Positions 41,482-49,916 of a stretch of 64,000 nt of DNA are shown here, piece after piece. Every line of letters begins with the position of its first letter. Position 1 is the first letter of the stretch. Both the position numbers and the translations under genes were made by a program. The notes beneath the pieces were generated by a model. It saw only the letters and a program-made list of their open reading frames with translations, did no database searches and was not told the origin of the DNA. Location of the stretch: positions 496,001 through 560,000 of the forward strand of contig CAVUCE010000022.1 in NCBI GenBank assembly GCA_963739985.1, in the 5' to 3' direction. Source of the DNA: CAVUCE01 sp963739985. Lineage in GTDB: Bacteria > Bacteroidota > Ignavibacteria > Ignavibacteriales > Ignavibacteriaceae.

Positions 41482-42657
41482 ATGGATATAAATTTGAAAG
41501 AATCGGTTGAAATTATATCAAGAACACAATTTGCCGAATTATTCTCCCCGGAAAGTCCACTTACTCTATTATCCGGTGAAACCTTACAAAGTGTTACTGC
41601 AGCGTATCAAACTTACGGAGAGCTTAATGCCGAAGGCACTAATGCTATCCTTGTTTGCCATGCCTTAACCGGCAATTCACATGCGGCAGGAGTTATAACT
41701 GAAGAAGAACTAAATGCAACAAAAGAACATGACTTTTTGTACAAATACAATAATATGTTTTTAGGTAAAACTGGTTGGTGGGATCCTCTAATTGGACCCG
41801 GAAAATTATTTGATACAAATAAATATTTTGTTGTTTGCCCAAATTTCTTGTCCGGTTGTTATGGCACAACAGGACCTGCTACAATAAATAAATCTACCGG
41901 ACAAAAATATAATACTACTTTCCCGACAATTACCGTTCGCGATATGGTAAAAGTTCAATACGAGCTATTAAAAAAATTAGGAGTTCAACAATTAGTAACT
42001 GTAGCCGGAGGATCATTAGGCGGAATGCAAGTACTGGAATGGGCAGTTATGTATCCGGAAATGGTTAAAAGCATAATTCCTATCGCGACCTCGGTTGCTC
42101 ATTCTCCGTGGGCGATTTCTTTGAACGAAATTGCTAGGGACGCAATAATAAACGATCCTGAATGGCTAAACGGAAATTATGAAAAACAACCACTGAAAGG
42201 ATTAAGCCTTGCCAGAAAAGTTGCAATGGTTAGCTATAGAAGTGATCGTTCGTTTCAAAAGAAATTTGCAAGATTAAGGCTATCTGATGAAAATCATTTT
42301 TTTGATAATGATAATTCATTTCAAATTGAAAGCTATCTTAAATACCAGGGTGAAAAACTTGTAAACAGGTTCGACGCAAATACATATCTTTATATTACAA
42401 AAGCGATGGATCTGCACGATCTTAGTTATCTTCGCGGAAGTATGGATTCTGTTTTATCTTCTATTAAAACTAAAACTCTTTGTATTGGTATTTCCACTGA
42501 CGTCTTATACCCTGCCACAGAGCAAGTAGATTTTGCTTCAAAAATTCCAAATGCAAAATACGAAGAAATACAATCTATATACGGACATGACGCATTCTTA
42601 ATCGAGTTCGATCAAATTGAAAGAATGATAAGTGCTTTTTTAAAAGAGATAAACTAA
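41482..42657 (+). CDS. metX: Homoserine O-acetyltransferase
   Basis: MetX activates homoserine with acetyl-CoA to supply MetY. The 391-residue alpha/beta hydrolase-fold enzyme shows CHALTGNSHAAG, GWWDPLIGPGKLFDT, the nucleophile Ser178 in VAGGSLGGMQVLEW, an Asp in STDVLYP and His in YGHDAFLIE. It follows metY by 72 nt, which include a small GCGGA/TCCGC stem. It draws on homoserine from the thrA-asd operon just upstream. Confidence 0.94.
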   Translation: MDINLKESVEIISRTQFAELFSPESPLTLLSGETLQSVTAAYQTYGELNAEGTNAILVCHALTGNSHAAGVITEEELNATKEHDFLYKYNNMFLGKTGWWDPLIGPGKLFDTNKYFVVCPNFLSGCYGTTGPATINKSTGQKYNTTFPTITVRDMVKVQYELLKKLGVQQLVTVAGGSLGGMQVLEWAVMYPEMVKSIIPIATSVAHSPWAISLNEIARDAIINDPEWLNGNYEKQPLKGLSLARKVAMVSYRSDRSFQKKFARLRLSDENHFFDNDNSFQIESYLKYQGEKLVNRFDANTYLYITKAMDLHDLSYLRGSMDSVLSSIKTKTLCIGISTDVLYPATEQVDFASKIPNAKYEEIQSIYGHDAFLIEFDQIERMISAFLKEIN

Positions 42658-42677
42658 GAATTGCGTGTTTCAGATCA

Positions 42678-42707
42678 TTTGTTAATTTCTGAATTACTTT
42701 ATATTTG
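42678..42707 (+). promoter_or_regulatory. FCB-type promoter candidate downstream of metX
   Basis: TTTG (42678-42681), 18 nt, then TATATTTG (42700-42707), an exact -7 box. No protein gene follows for more than 600 nt, but a strong hairpin does. Confidence 0.4.
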
Positions 42708-42712
42708 GCAAT

Positions 42713-42883
42713 AGAAGAAATATTAATAGATAAACGTTTGAGGCACGGCAGGCTCATTGCGGATCTATATACCGTGCCTCAAGGTAGGCTTAAGAAGAGG
42801 AGGCATTAATATTTTTTCAACTATTTATTTAGTTAGGATTTGCAGTATTTAGAGTACTCAATTCTAAATCCTACAACCCCTTT
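42713..42883 (+). ncRNA. Candidate small RNA with an 11-bp stem
   Basis: TTGAGGCACGG (42738-42748) and CCGTGCCTCAA (42772-42782) form a perfect 11-bp, GC-rich stem around a 23-nt loop, unusual in this AT-rich sequence. Further down, nested arms AGGATTT/AAATCCT (42835-42841, 42866-42872) and TTTAGA/TCTAAA (42848-42853, 42863-42868) precede CCCCTTTTT, a possible weak end. A GAGGAGG stretch (42797-42803) lies between but is not followed by a start codon. An FCB promoter candidate sits just upstream. From 42884 to 43230 I see only AT-rich sequence without a convincing feature. Confidence 0.35.
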
Positions 42884-43230
42884 TTAGTTTTACTTTACAC
42901 TGAACAGCACTCAAATTGCGGGTTTGATTTGTTGTTCAATTTTGTACAACAATCTTCATTCCAAAACTATTCACAATAAAACTGTGCTTATACACTCAAA
43001 TATTGATGAATTTTTCAATAAAAATTATCAATATTACAATTACTTTCCCAATAGCAATAAAAGAATATTTTGAGCTTACCAATTCTGAGAAACCCAAGTC
43101 ATCAAAAATATTTTGTATTTAACAAACATTGTGATTCTAACTCAAATTAAAATGAATTCGATAATCAGGATCTAATTATCATTTTTAGGAATTCTGGCAT
43201 TATTTTCTATTAGTATTTTTAATAAATTTG

Positions 43231-43263
43231 AACTTTAGATTTTCTAAAGTTTGGCTTTAGATT
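43231..43263. promoter_or_regulatory. Palindromic operator candidate upstream of the histidine kinase gene
   Basis: A perfect palindrome with nine-base arms, AACTTTAGA (43231-43239) and TCTAAAGTT (43243-43251) around TTT, is followed by a third copy of the half-site, CTTTAGATT (43255-43263). It lies about 70-100 nt before the kinase ATG, a suitable place for a dimeric regulator, perhaps the response regulator of the same operon. Confidence 0.4.
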
Positions 43264-43331
43264 GTCTTTTTAACTAAATTTTAACTAGGAACTCTCATCA
43301 ACTTATCATTTTACAAAAAGTTAAAAGACAA

Positions 43332-44765
43332 ATGAATAATAAATTCAGTTTTGGCTTCGACCTGTTTGACAGTTTTCAGGATATGTGTTTTATAATTTCT
43401 TCAACCGGAGAGATCATAGACGTTAACGGAACAGCGTTAAAAACATTGGAAGTCAAGAAAAGTGACCTGGTCGGTAAAAAATTCTTTGAAATTTTGGAAC
43501 CAACATATTCCGGCAAAACCGAACTTTCATTTACCAATGCTATGGTTGAAGGAAAAGAAATAAAAACTTTTTCAAAAATAGCGTTAAATGAAAAATTGGT
43601 AGACGTAAATCTGTCGTTTACCCCGTATCAAAATACATCGGAAGATGAAAATTTTTGTTTCATCTTCACAAGAGATATTACTGAAGAACGGCAAAAAGAA
43701 TTAGAACTTTTGCGTTTTTATTATGTTGCTCAAAATACTGTTAATCCTTTACAAATTACTGATATGCAAGGGAAAATGGTTTATGTTAATCCCGCGTTTA
43801 TTGAAACTAGCGGTTATAGCCGCGAAGAGTTAATTGGAAATAATCCTACTGTTTTTGGAAGTGGAAAACATTCTAAGAGATTTTGGTCAAAAATGTGGGC
43901 AACAATTACTAGCGGAAAAGTTTGGGTTGGAGAAGTTGAAAATAGAAGGAAAAATGGTGAACCGTTTTATACTCAACTGTTAATTTCACCGATAGTTAAT
44001 AGCGAAGGTGTTGTATCCGGATTTTTCGGAATTCACAGAGATTTAAGTGAAAAACGAATGATGGAAAAACAGTTAATTCATACTCAAAAAATGGAAAGTA
44101 TCGGAACACTTGCCGCCGGAGTTGCTCATGAAGTTGGAAATCCGTTGGCATCAATTTCCGCTTTAGTTCAAGTTGTTCAAAGATCGAGCGACGATGAGTT
44201 TGTAAAAGAGAAGCTAGAGCTGGTAAAAAAACAAGTAACTAGAATTTCTAAAATAATCAGAGATCTGGTCGATTTTTCACGACCATCAAATTACGAACTT
44301 CAGCTAACCGACATAAATCAGAATATAACTGAAGCTGTTGAAATTACAAAAGTTGGAGCCAAAGCCAAAGATATATTATTTAATTTGGATCTTGATCAGA
44401 AAATACCACTTCTTCCTCTTATTTCGGATCAAGTTCAACAGGTCTTTGTAAATATTTTATTAAACGCGGTAGATGCAATAGCAGAATTGGATTTTAAGAG
44501 AAACGGTAATGAAATAAGAGTTAAATCTCATGTTGAAGAAGATGATGTTGTAATTACCTTTTCAGATACCGGAAATGGAATTGATGAAGATAATTTGTCA
44601 AAAGTGTTTGAACCATTTTATACAACAAAAAAAGAAGGAAAAGGGACAGGTTTAGGTTTGTGGGTAAGTTACGGAATTATTAAAAGCTTTCAAGGCGATA
44701 TTAATGTTCAAAGTGTTGTTAATGATGGTACAACATTTATAATTACTCTACCGATTCAGCCCTAA
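43332..44765 (+). CDS. NtrB-like PAS-domain sensor histidine kinase
   Basis: A 477-residue soluble kinase with no signal peptide or membrane segment. There are two PAS domains at about residues 8-115 and 126-240, the second with the PAS/PAC motifs YVNPAFIETSGYSREELIGNNP and GFFGIHRDLSEKR. The HisKA domain has phospho-acceptor His266 in AAGVAHEVGNPLASI, and the ATPase has NAVDAI (N box), DTGNGI (G1), EPFYTTKKEGKGTGLGL (F and G2). The layout matches kinases paired with sigma-54 activators, one of which follows 17 nt downstream. The signal is not evident from sequence. Confidence 0.93.
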   Translation: MNNKFSFGFDLFDSFQDMCFIISSTGEIIDVNGTALKTLEVKKSDLVGKKFFEILEPTYSGKTELSFTNAMVEGKEIKTFSKIALNEKLVDVNLSFTPYQNTSEDENFCFIFTRDITEERQKELELLRFYYVAQNTVNPLQITDMQGKMVYVNPAFIETSGYSREELIGNNPTVFGSGKHSKRFWSKMWATITSGKVWVGEVENRRKNGEPFYTQLLISPIVNSEGVVSGFFGIHRDLSEKRMMEKQLIHTQKMESIGTLAAGVAHEVGNPLASISALVQVVQRSSDDEFVKEKLELVKKQVTRISKIIRDLVDFSRPSNYELQLTDINQNITEAVEITKVGAKAKDILFNLDLDQKIPLLPLISDQVQQVFVNILLNAVDAIAELDFKRNGNEIRVKSHVEEDDVVITFSDTGNGIDEDNLSKVFEPFYTTKKEGKGTGLGLWVSYGIIKSFQGDINVQSVVNDGTTFIITLPIQP

Positions 44766-44782
44766 TTTAAGAGGAATAAAAT

Positions 44783-46138
44783 ATGTCTGAACGAATTTTA
44801 GTTGTTGATGATGAAGATATCATTAGGGAATCACTTTCCTATATCTTAAAAAAAGAGGGTTATAACGTTGAAGAAGCGGAAAATGGAAAAGTAGCTTATA
44901 CAATGCTTCTTGAAAAATCGTATGATTTGGTAATCACCGATCTTGAAATGCCCGGCATGAAGGGAATTGAATTACTAGAACAAATAAAAAAATTAAACTT
45001 ACAGACAATTGTTGTAATTATAACTGCGTTTGGATCACTTGATACAGCCATTTCTGCACTAAGAAACGGAGCTAGCGATTATCTTCTAAAACCTGTAGAA
45101 TTTGATGAATTAATAATCAGAATAAAAAGATTGTTCGATATAAAGAATCTATTACTTGAAAATAAAATATTAAGAAGAGAAATTCAGCGCACATACGATT
45201 TTGAAAATATTATTGGAAAAAGCCCTGCTATAAAAAGAATTTATGATATGATTCAAACTGTGGCTGAAACGGATAGTACAATTTTAATTACCGGAAATAG
45301 CGGAACCGGAAAAGAGTTAGTAGCTCGTGCTTTGCATTATAAAAGTCATCGAAAAGGTAAAGCATTAATTTCTGTTAATTGCGGAGCTATTTCCGAAAAT
45401 CTTATAGAAAGTGAATTATTCGGACACAAAAGGGGTGCATTCACCGGTGCAGTAAGTGATAAGGAAGGGTTAATTAAAGCTGCCGACGGAGGTTCTTTAT
45501 TTCTTGATGAAATTAGCGAATTACCCTTACCTCTTCAGGTTAAATTTTTAAGAATTCTTCAGGAAAAGGAATATACTCCTGTTGGATCAACAATTTCAAT
45601 TCCGGTTAACGTAAGATTTATTTCATCAACAAATAGAAATCTTAGAGATGAAATTGCAGCAGGACGATTTAGAGAAGATCTTTACTATAGATTAAACATC
45701 GTAGAGATTAACCTCCCATCTCTAAAAGAACGAGAAGAAGATATACCTTTATTAGCCGATCACTTCTTAGATAAATACAGAAAAGAAATGAACAAGAATG
45801 TTAAAGGAGTTGATAATGAAGCAATGCGTGCTTTAATCGCACATGAGTGGAAAGGTGAAATACGTGAGTTGGAAAATGTTATGGAGAGAGCTGTAATATT
45901 TTGCAAAGAAGAATTTATTAGTGTTAACGATTTACCACCAATGTTTAAATCAACATCTAGTGTGGCGGATTTTTCTAAGCTCGGTTCTTTGGATGAATCA
46001 GTAAAAAGATTTGAAAAAGATTATATTTATAAAGCTTTAGAAACTAATAGCTTCGATAAAGAAAAAACCGCAGATCTTTTACAAGTCGGATTATCAACTC
46101 TTTACAGAAAACTAAAGGAACTAGATATAAAAGCGTAA
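44783..46138 (+). CDS. NtrC-family sigma-54-dependent response regulator
   Basis: A 451-residue activator. The receiver domain (1-120) has acidic Asp10/Glu11 and phospho-acceptor Asp53 in VITDLEMPG. The AAA+ domain (about 140-370) has Walker A GNSGTGKELVARALH, the sigma-54 contact motif GAFTGA near residue 218, Walker B GGSLFLDEISELP and the arginine-finger region FREDLYYRLN. A Fis-type helix-turn-helix ends the protein (KTADLLQVGLSTLYRKLKEL). The usual WPGNVREL reads WKGEIREL. It pairs with the kinase upstream. Targets are unknown. Confidence 0.95.
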   Translation: MSERILVVDDEDIIRESLSYILKKEGYNVEEAENGKVAYTMLLEKSYDLVITDLEMPGMKGIELLEQIKKLNLQTIVVIITAFGSLDTAISALRNGASDYLLKPVEFDELIIRIKRLFDIKNLLLENKILRREIQRTYDFENIIGKSPAIKRIYDMIQTVAETDSTILITGNSGTGKELVARALHYKSHRKGKALISVNCGAISENLIESELFGHKRGAFTGAVSDKEGLIKAADGGSLFLDEISELPLPLQVKFLRILQEKEYTPVGSTISIPVNVRFISSTNRNLRDEIAAGRFREDLYYRLNIVEINLPSLKEREEDIPLLADHFLDKYRKEMNKNVKGVDNEAMRALIAHEWKGEIRELENVMERAVIFCKEEFISVNDLPPMFKSTSSVADFSKLGSLDESVKRFEKDYIYKALETNSFDKEKTADLLQVGLSTLYRKLKELDIKA

Positions 46139-46197
46139 TGATTTAGATTATTTTCTCAATTTTTAAAATTGAAAAGTTTTGCATTTCCACAAACGAG

Positions 46198-46221
46198 AAC
46201 CCGCATTGAAGGCGGGTTTTT
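46198..46221 (+). terminator. Intrinsic terminator after the two-component operon
   Basis: A seven-pair stem AACCCGC (46198-46204) with GCGGGTT (46212-46218) and a seven-base loop, ending in TTTTT. Confidence 0.88.
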
Positions 46222-46366
46222 CTATTTTATTTAAATTGACTTTTTTGTCAATTTTAAGGCTTTTTTTTCCAACCAAATTAATTCATTTTTCGCAACTATT
46301 GGCACGTTATTAGAATACTTGCTTTGGCAGGATACTATAAAATTCTCACTTATTAAGTTATTTATT

Positions 46367-46720
46367 ATGAAAAATGTACTTTTATACAGCACAGATTTTA
46401 GTATGTGTTTAAGTTTGCTGATGTATTTACAAAATAATTTCAATATTACAACTACTACTGATTTATCGGTATTAGGCAATTTAGCAAAGATGCAGGGATT
46501 TGATATAATTATAATGGACGCTGAACCGAATAAAAAAATTGAAATTTTTTGTGAAAATTTAAGAGCTAATAACGCTGAAATTCCATTAATTTTTACGTAT
46601 GTTTATCATAATAACACCAAAGATTTCGATGTAAGTATTAGAAAATTTGCCAACTCAATATTCTACAAACCATTCGATATCAACGAAGTTTCTAAGAAGG
46701 TCGCTGCTTTGGCTGTTTAA
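46367..46720 (+). CDS. Degenerate receiver-domain protein
   Basis: A 117-residue protein from the ATG at 46367 (an upstream TTG at 46319 adds an unlikely extension). It follows the receiver plan: a first strand VLLYSTDFS, a central strand with candidate phospho-acceptor in IIIMDAEPN, a Thr/Tyr strand LIFTYVY, and the conserved Lys in FYKPFDINEV. The acidic pair that normally binds Mg after the first strand is replaced by STD, so phosphorylation may be weak or absent. It may be a stand-alone or pseudo-receiver linked to the neighbouring two-component pair. The next gene, a universal stress protein, starts 33 nt later. Confidence 0.7.
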   Translation: MKNVLLYSTDFSMCLSLLMYLQNNFNITTTTDLSVLGNLAKMQGFDIIIMDAEPNKKIEIFCENLRANNAEIPLIFTYVYHNNTKDFDVSIRKFANSIFYKPFDINEVSKKVAALAV

Positions 46721-46753
46721 TTTCATTTGGAAAAACCAAAAAAGGGAATGATT

Positions 46754-47254
46754 ATGAAATACAATAATATTCTAGTCCCAACTGATTTTTCCGCAAATTC
46801 CATCACCGCATTCGAATTCGCCTTTCAAATAGCAAAACATTATTTCGCTGTTCTCCATATACTACATGTTATAGAGCCTTCTTTACATGGAGAATCATTC
46901 AGTTATTATGATGATCCGGGAAGAATGGACCATTTAAGAATTTTGAATGCAGAAGAAGAGCTGAGAAGGCTCTTGATGAATTATGTAATTCCCAATGTAA
47001 AAATTGTCGAGTCAATTAAATCAGGAAAAGCGAGTGATCAGATTATTCAATACGCTATTGAGCATAGAATTGATTCAATTATAATTTCTTCTCATGGGAA
47101 AGATAATTTTTCACATATGCTTGTAGGTCATGTTACAGAATCTGTGATGAAATTTGCGGATGTTTCTGTTATCTGCATTAAATCGAGTGCTTCACATATT
47201 AATAAAACTCCGTATATCTTAAGAAATAATTTTGCCGAAAATTGGTTTGGTTAA
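46754..47254 (+). CDS. Universal stress protein (UspA family)
   Basis: A 166-residue protein with the family opening MKYNNILVPTDFSANSITAFEFAFQIA and an ATP-binding type C-terminal SSHGKDNFSHMLVGHVTESVMKFADVSVICIK (glycine-poor G-2X-G-9X-G/S region around residues 118-140). I chose the ATG at 46754, eight nt after AAGGG, giving the usual short N-terminus. A TTG at 46727 and an ATG at 46748 are alternatives. It probably shares a transcript with the degenerate receiver upstream. Confidence 0.9.
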   Translation: MKYNNILVPTDFSANSITAFEFAFQIAKHYFAVLHILHVIEPSLHGESFSYYDDPGRMDHLRILNAEEELRRLLMNYVIPNVKIVESIKSGKASDQIIQYAIEHRIDSIIISSHGKDNFSHMLVGHVTESVMKFADVSVICIKSSASHINKTPYILRNNFAENWFG

Positions 47255-47366
47255 GAGAAATATATCACTTCATTAAAATGATTTTTTGCATTTGTGATCA
47301 CATTCTTGGGTAAACCGCAAATAATTATTAATTTTGCATATAAATGAAAATTTAGAAATTCTTAAA

Positions 47367-47792
47367 ATGCAAGAAGTAAAATCTGAGAAGAAGATTACTG
47401 TTTCTACCGACAAGTCTAAATTGGATCTTGAACTGATTAACAGTTTCCTACCTATTTCATACTGGGCAAAAGAACGGCCAATAGAAGTTATAAAAAAATC
47501 GATTGATAATTCGCTTTGTTTTGGATTATACGAAGATGATAAGCAAATTGGATTTGCAAGGGTTACAACCGATTTCACTTTATTTGCTTACTTAGCAGAT
47601 GTATTTGTAATTGAATCTAAAAGAGGAAAAGGATATGCTTCAATTTTATTGGATGCTATTTTTACTCATCCTGATTTGAAGGACATACAAAAATGGATGC
47701 TTGCAACTTCGGATGCTCATGGTTTATATAAAAAATTTGGATTTAGACCGTTAGTTATGCCTGAAAAAATGATGGAACGATTCATTAAGTAA
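47367..47792 (+). CDS. GNAT-family N-acetyltransferase
   Basis: A 141-residue protein with GNAT motifs: LFAYLADVFVIESKRGKGYASILLDAIF, whose RGKGYAS is the acetyl-CoA pyrophosphate loop, and DAHGLYKKFGFRPL near the C-terminus. The substrate is unknown. The FITTDFTLFAYLADVFV pattern is common in small acetyltransferases related to arsinothricin/antibiotic-type GNATs, but no specific assignment is justified. The start is taken as the ATG at 47367. An upstream TTG at 47334 would add eleven residues. Confidence 0.85.
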   Translation: MQEVKSEKKITVSTDKSKLDLELINSFLPISYWAKERPIEVIKKSIDNSLCFGLYEDDKQIGFARVTTDFTLFAYLADVFVIESKRGKGYASILLDAIFTHPDLKDIQKWMLATSDAHGLYKKFGFRPLVMPEKMMERFIK

Positions 47793-47797
47793 AAAGA

Positions 47798-48418
47798 TCA
47801 ATCAAAATCCGCCTGCAAATTTTGTTTTTCATAATGCTCAAATAATCTTGCAATCTGATGCTTTTTAATTCTCGCATCCGATAGTTTAGGCAGTTCATTT
47901 AATGTGAAAAAATCTACTCCGTCTGTTTCGTTACTATTCTTTGCCTCACCGCCAATTAATTTGCAAATAAAAAACATTTTATAAACATGATATGGATGTG
48001 GCGGTGTATGCTTTTGTTTGGTTCTATCGTAAACCGCAACTAATCTTTCTGCTTTTACTAAAAAGCCCGACTCTTCAACCACTTCCCTCTCGACAGATTC
48101 TTTTGGCGATTCGTTTGGGTCTGCCCAGCCTCCGGGTAAAGTCCAACCACCGTCAGAAATTTCTTTGACTAATAAAATTTTATTCTCTTTAAATACGCCT
48201 GCTCTCACATCAACCTTTGGAGTTGAGTATCCATCTTCATTATCAAATAAATTTTGAATGTACTCAAATTCAGAATCGGAATTTTCACTCATCATCTGTG
48301 CCGCTATATTTCTGATTTGTTTATATCGTGCAATATCGAATTCGTTTTTACAAAAAGTTAATCCGTTTTGAGATATAGCTTGAAGTTCTTTTGCCCAGCT
48401 TAACCATTTTGGTTCCAT
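47798..48418 (-). CDS. NUDIX hydrolase with N-terminal NUDIX_N2-like domain
   Basis: A 206-residue protein. The NUDIX box is visible at about residues 97-118: GGWADPNESPKESVEREV ending VEESGF, with the REVVEE acidic core. The N-terminal 60 residues (WLSWAKELQAISQNGLTF...ARYKQIRNIAAQMM) match the accessory domain of ADP-ribose-pyrophosphatase-like NUDIX enzymes. Likely a nucleotide-sugar or ADP-ribose pyrophosphatase. The exact substrate is not determined. Convergent with the acetyltransferase gene, stops 5 nt apart. Confidence 0.88.
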   Translation of the reverse strand: MEPKWLSWAKELQAISQNGLTFCKNEFDIARYKQIRNIAAQMMSENSDSEFEYIQNLFDNEDGYSTPKVDVRAGVFKENKILLVKEISDGGWTLPGGWADPNESPKESVEREVVEESGFLVKAERLVAVYDRTKQKHTPPHPYHVYKMFFICKLIGGEAKNSNETDGVDFFTLNELPKLSDARIKKHQIARLFEHYEKQNLQADFD

Positions 48419-48450
48419 AAAAATAAACCCACAACTGCTAATTTTTAAAT

Positions 48451-49233
48451 TTAATTCTTAAGTGCTTCGGAAATCAATTTAAACTGATATCCTTTATGTT
48501 CAAGTAAAGTAATCAACTCATCAAGACGATTGTAAAATTTATCCGACCTTCTTTCATCTGTTCCAGGATGAGTTAAAAGTATAAATCCATTTAATCCGTT
48601 AGGATCTGTTTTTTCGTAATTAACAATTCTATTAAAGATTGTATCACTACTTACATATTGTTTGCCCAATCCAGGGTATGTCCAATCTTGATTTGAAGAA
48701 GTTCCGGGTGTAAAATCAACTAAAGTTAAACCGATATCATTGCACCAATCTGCTATCTGCTGATTATACCATTCAAACGGTGGTAAGAAAATTTTTGCAT
48801 CCTTTTTAGAAATTCCAAATTGAGCCATGGACTCATAATTTTTTTCTAGATCGTCTTTGAATTGTTTTTCAGTTACTAATGTTGAATCTCGTCTTTCCCA
48901 CGAAGCATAGAGAAGATGTTCATCCGAATGAGCACCCAAGTAATTGCCATCATCTATTAATTTATTTATTTCATTTTTAAAATCCGGATTCCTATAAAAA
49001 ACACCGGTAAAAAAGAAATTGCCGTGTATTTTATGTTTCATTAAAACTTTTCTTACCAACTCTAATCCATCTGCATGATCGTGTCCCGTAAATGCCAAAC
49101 AAATTACTTTCTTAGTTGTGTCAGTTCGTATGACGGCACCTAATTTTTTAACATTATGATCAATTTGCTGAGAAAATGAAATAATTGAGGTTACAATAAA
49201 TATCAGTAAAAATATTTTTATTGGTTTTAACAT
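48451..49233 (-). CDS. Exported polysaccharide-deacetylase-like protein (NodB homology)
   Basis: A 260-residue protein with a signal peptide (residues 1-21, ending ISFSQ). The NodB-type metal site is recognisable: TGHDHADG in place of the common TFDDG, then the HSDEH histidine pair (HxxxH) and LPPFEWYN, equivalent to the RxPY motif. Members of this family de-N-acetylate surface polysaccharide or peptidoglycan, and this one carries the histidine variant seen in some FCB proteins. It is located in the periplasm or outside. It lies 32 nt from the NUDIX gene on the same strand. Confidence 0.82.
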   Translation of the reverse strand: MLKPIKIFLLIFIVTSIISFSQQIDHNVKKLGAVIRTDTTKKVICLAFTGHDHADGLELVRKVLMKHKIHGNFFFTGVFYRNPDFKNEINKLIDDGNYLGAHSDEHLLYASWERRDSTLVTEKQFKDDLEKNYESMAQFGISKKDAKIFLPPFEWYNQQIADWCNDIGLTLVDFTPGTSSNQDWTYPGLGKQYVSSDTIFNRIVNYEKTDPNGLNGFILLTHPGTDERRSDKFYNRLDELITLLEHKGYQFKLISEALKN

Positions 49234-49443
49234 TTTGTTTTTCCGAATTTTACATAAATGATATTTGAAACATAAAGATTTTAAACGTAAGAAATAACAT
49301 TGTGGTTTATTTAAAGTAATGATTTCTACGGATCGTTTATAAAAGATTAAATTTAATTTTGAATAATGAATTTTTGAAGATATTTATTATATTAGCTACC
49401 GTATTAATAATATGATTTAAAACACAAGCAGATTTGTTATTTA

Positions 49444-49824
49444 ATGTCTGATAATTTACCGAACATACTTTTAGTTGAAGACGATGCAATCTCTAAAGAT
49501 ATAACAACATTATTTTTAAAGGGATTGTGCAATATAGAATATGCGGATACCGGGCAATTAGCAATTCAAATGCTAAAAGAAAAGAGGTACGACGGTTTTT
49601 TAATGGATATTAATTTAGGTAGGGGCTTGGGTGGAATTGAAGTAGTTCAAGCGATTAAAGAAATAGACCATTATAGCGAAGTTCCGATTGTTGCAATAAC
49701 CGCCTTTGCAATGGCGGGAGATAAAGAAGAATTTTTAGCACACGGATGTACTCATTATCTCTCTAAACCGTATACAAAAAACGCGTTAATTACATTAATG
49801 AAAGAAGCGTTAAAATTATCTTAA
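49444..49824 (+). CDS. Single-domain CheY-like response regulator
   Basis: A 126-residue stand-alone receiver with acidic residues Glu12/Asp13/Asp14, phospho-acceptor Asp55 (FLMDINLG), Thr in AITAFA and Lys in YLSKPYT. There is no output domain and no adjacent kinase. It could serve a hybrid kinase or phosphorelay elsewhere. The AITAFAMAGDKEEFLAHG signature is typical of receivers from hybrid kinases. Confidence 0.92.
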   Translation: MSDNLPNILLVEDDAISKDITTLFLKGLCNIEYADTGQLAIQMLKEKRYDGFLMDINLGRGLGGIEVVQAIKEIDHYSEVPIVAITAFAMAGDKEEFLAHGCTHYLSKPYTKNALITLMKEALKLS

Positions 49825-49916
49825 CCTTTAATAGATTTTGTTATTCGGCTTTCGGTAACAAATAAGGGTTAAAATTAACCTCGCAGCCAATGATAACTGA
49901 AAAAAGGGAATAAATC

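Noticed and set aside
46300..46315. Sigma-54 promoter-like TGGCACG-N4-TAGAA upstream of the degenerate receiver gene
   Set aside because: The -24 element is perfect but the -12 element has GA instead of the near-invariant GC, so I do not call it despite the nearby NtrC-like activator.
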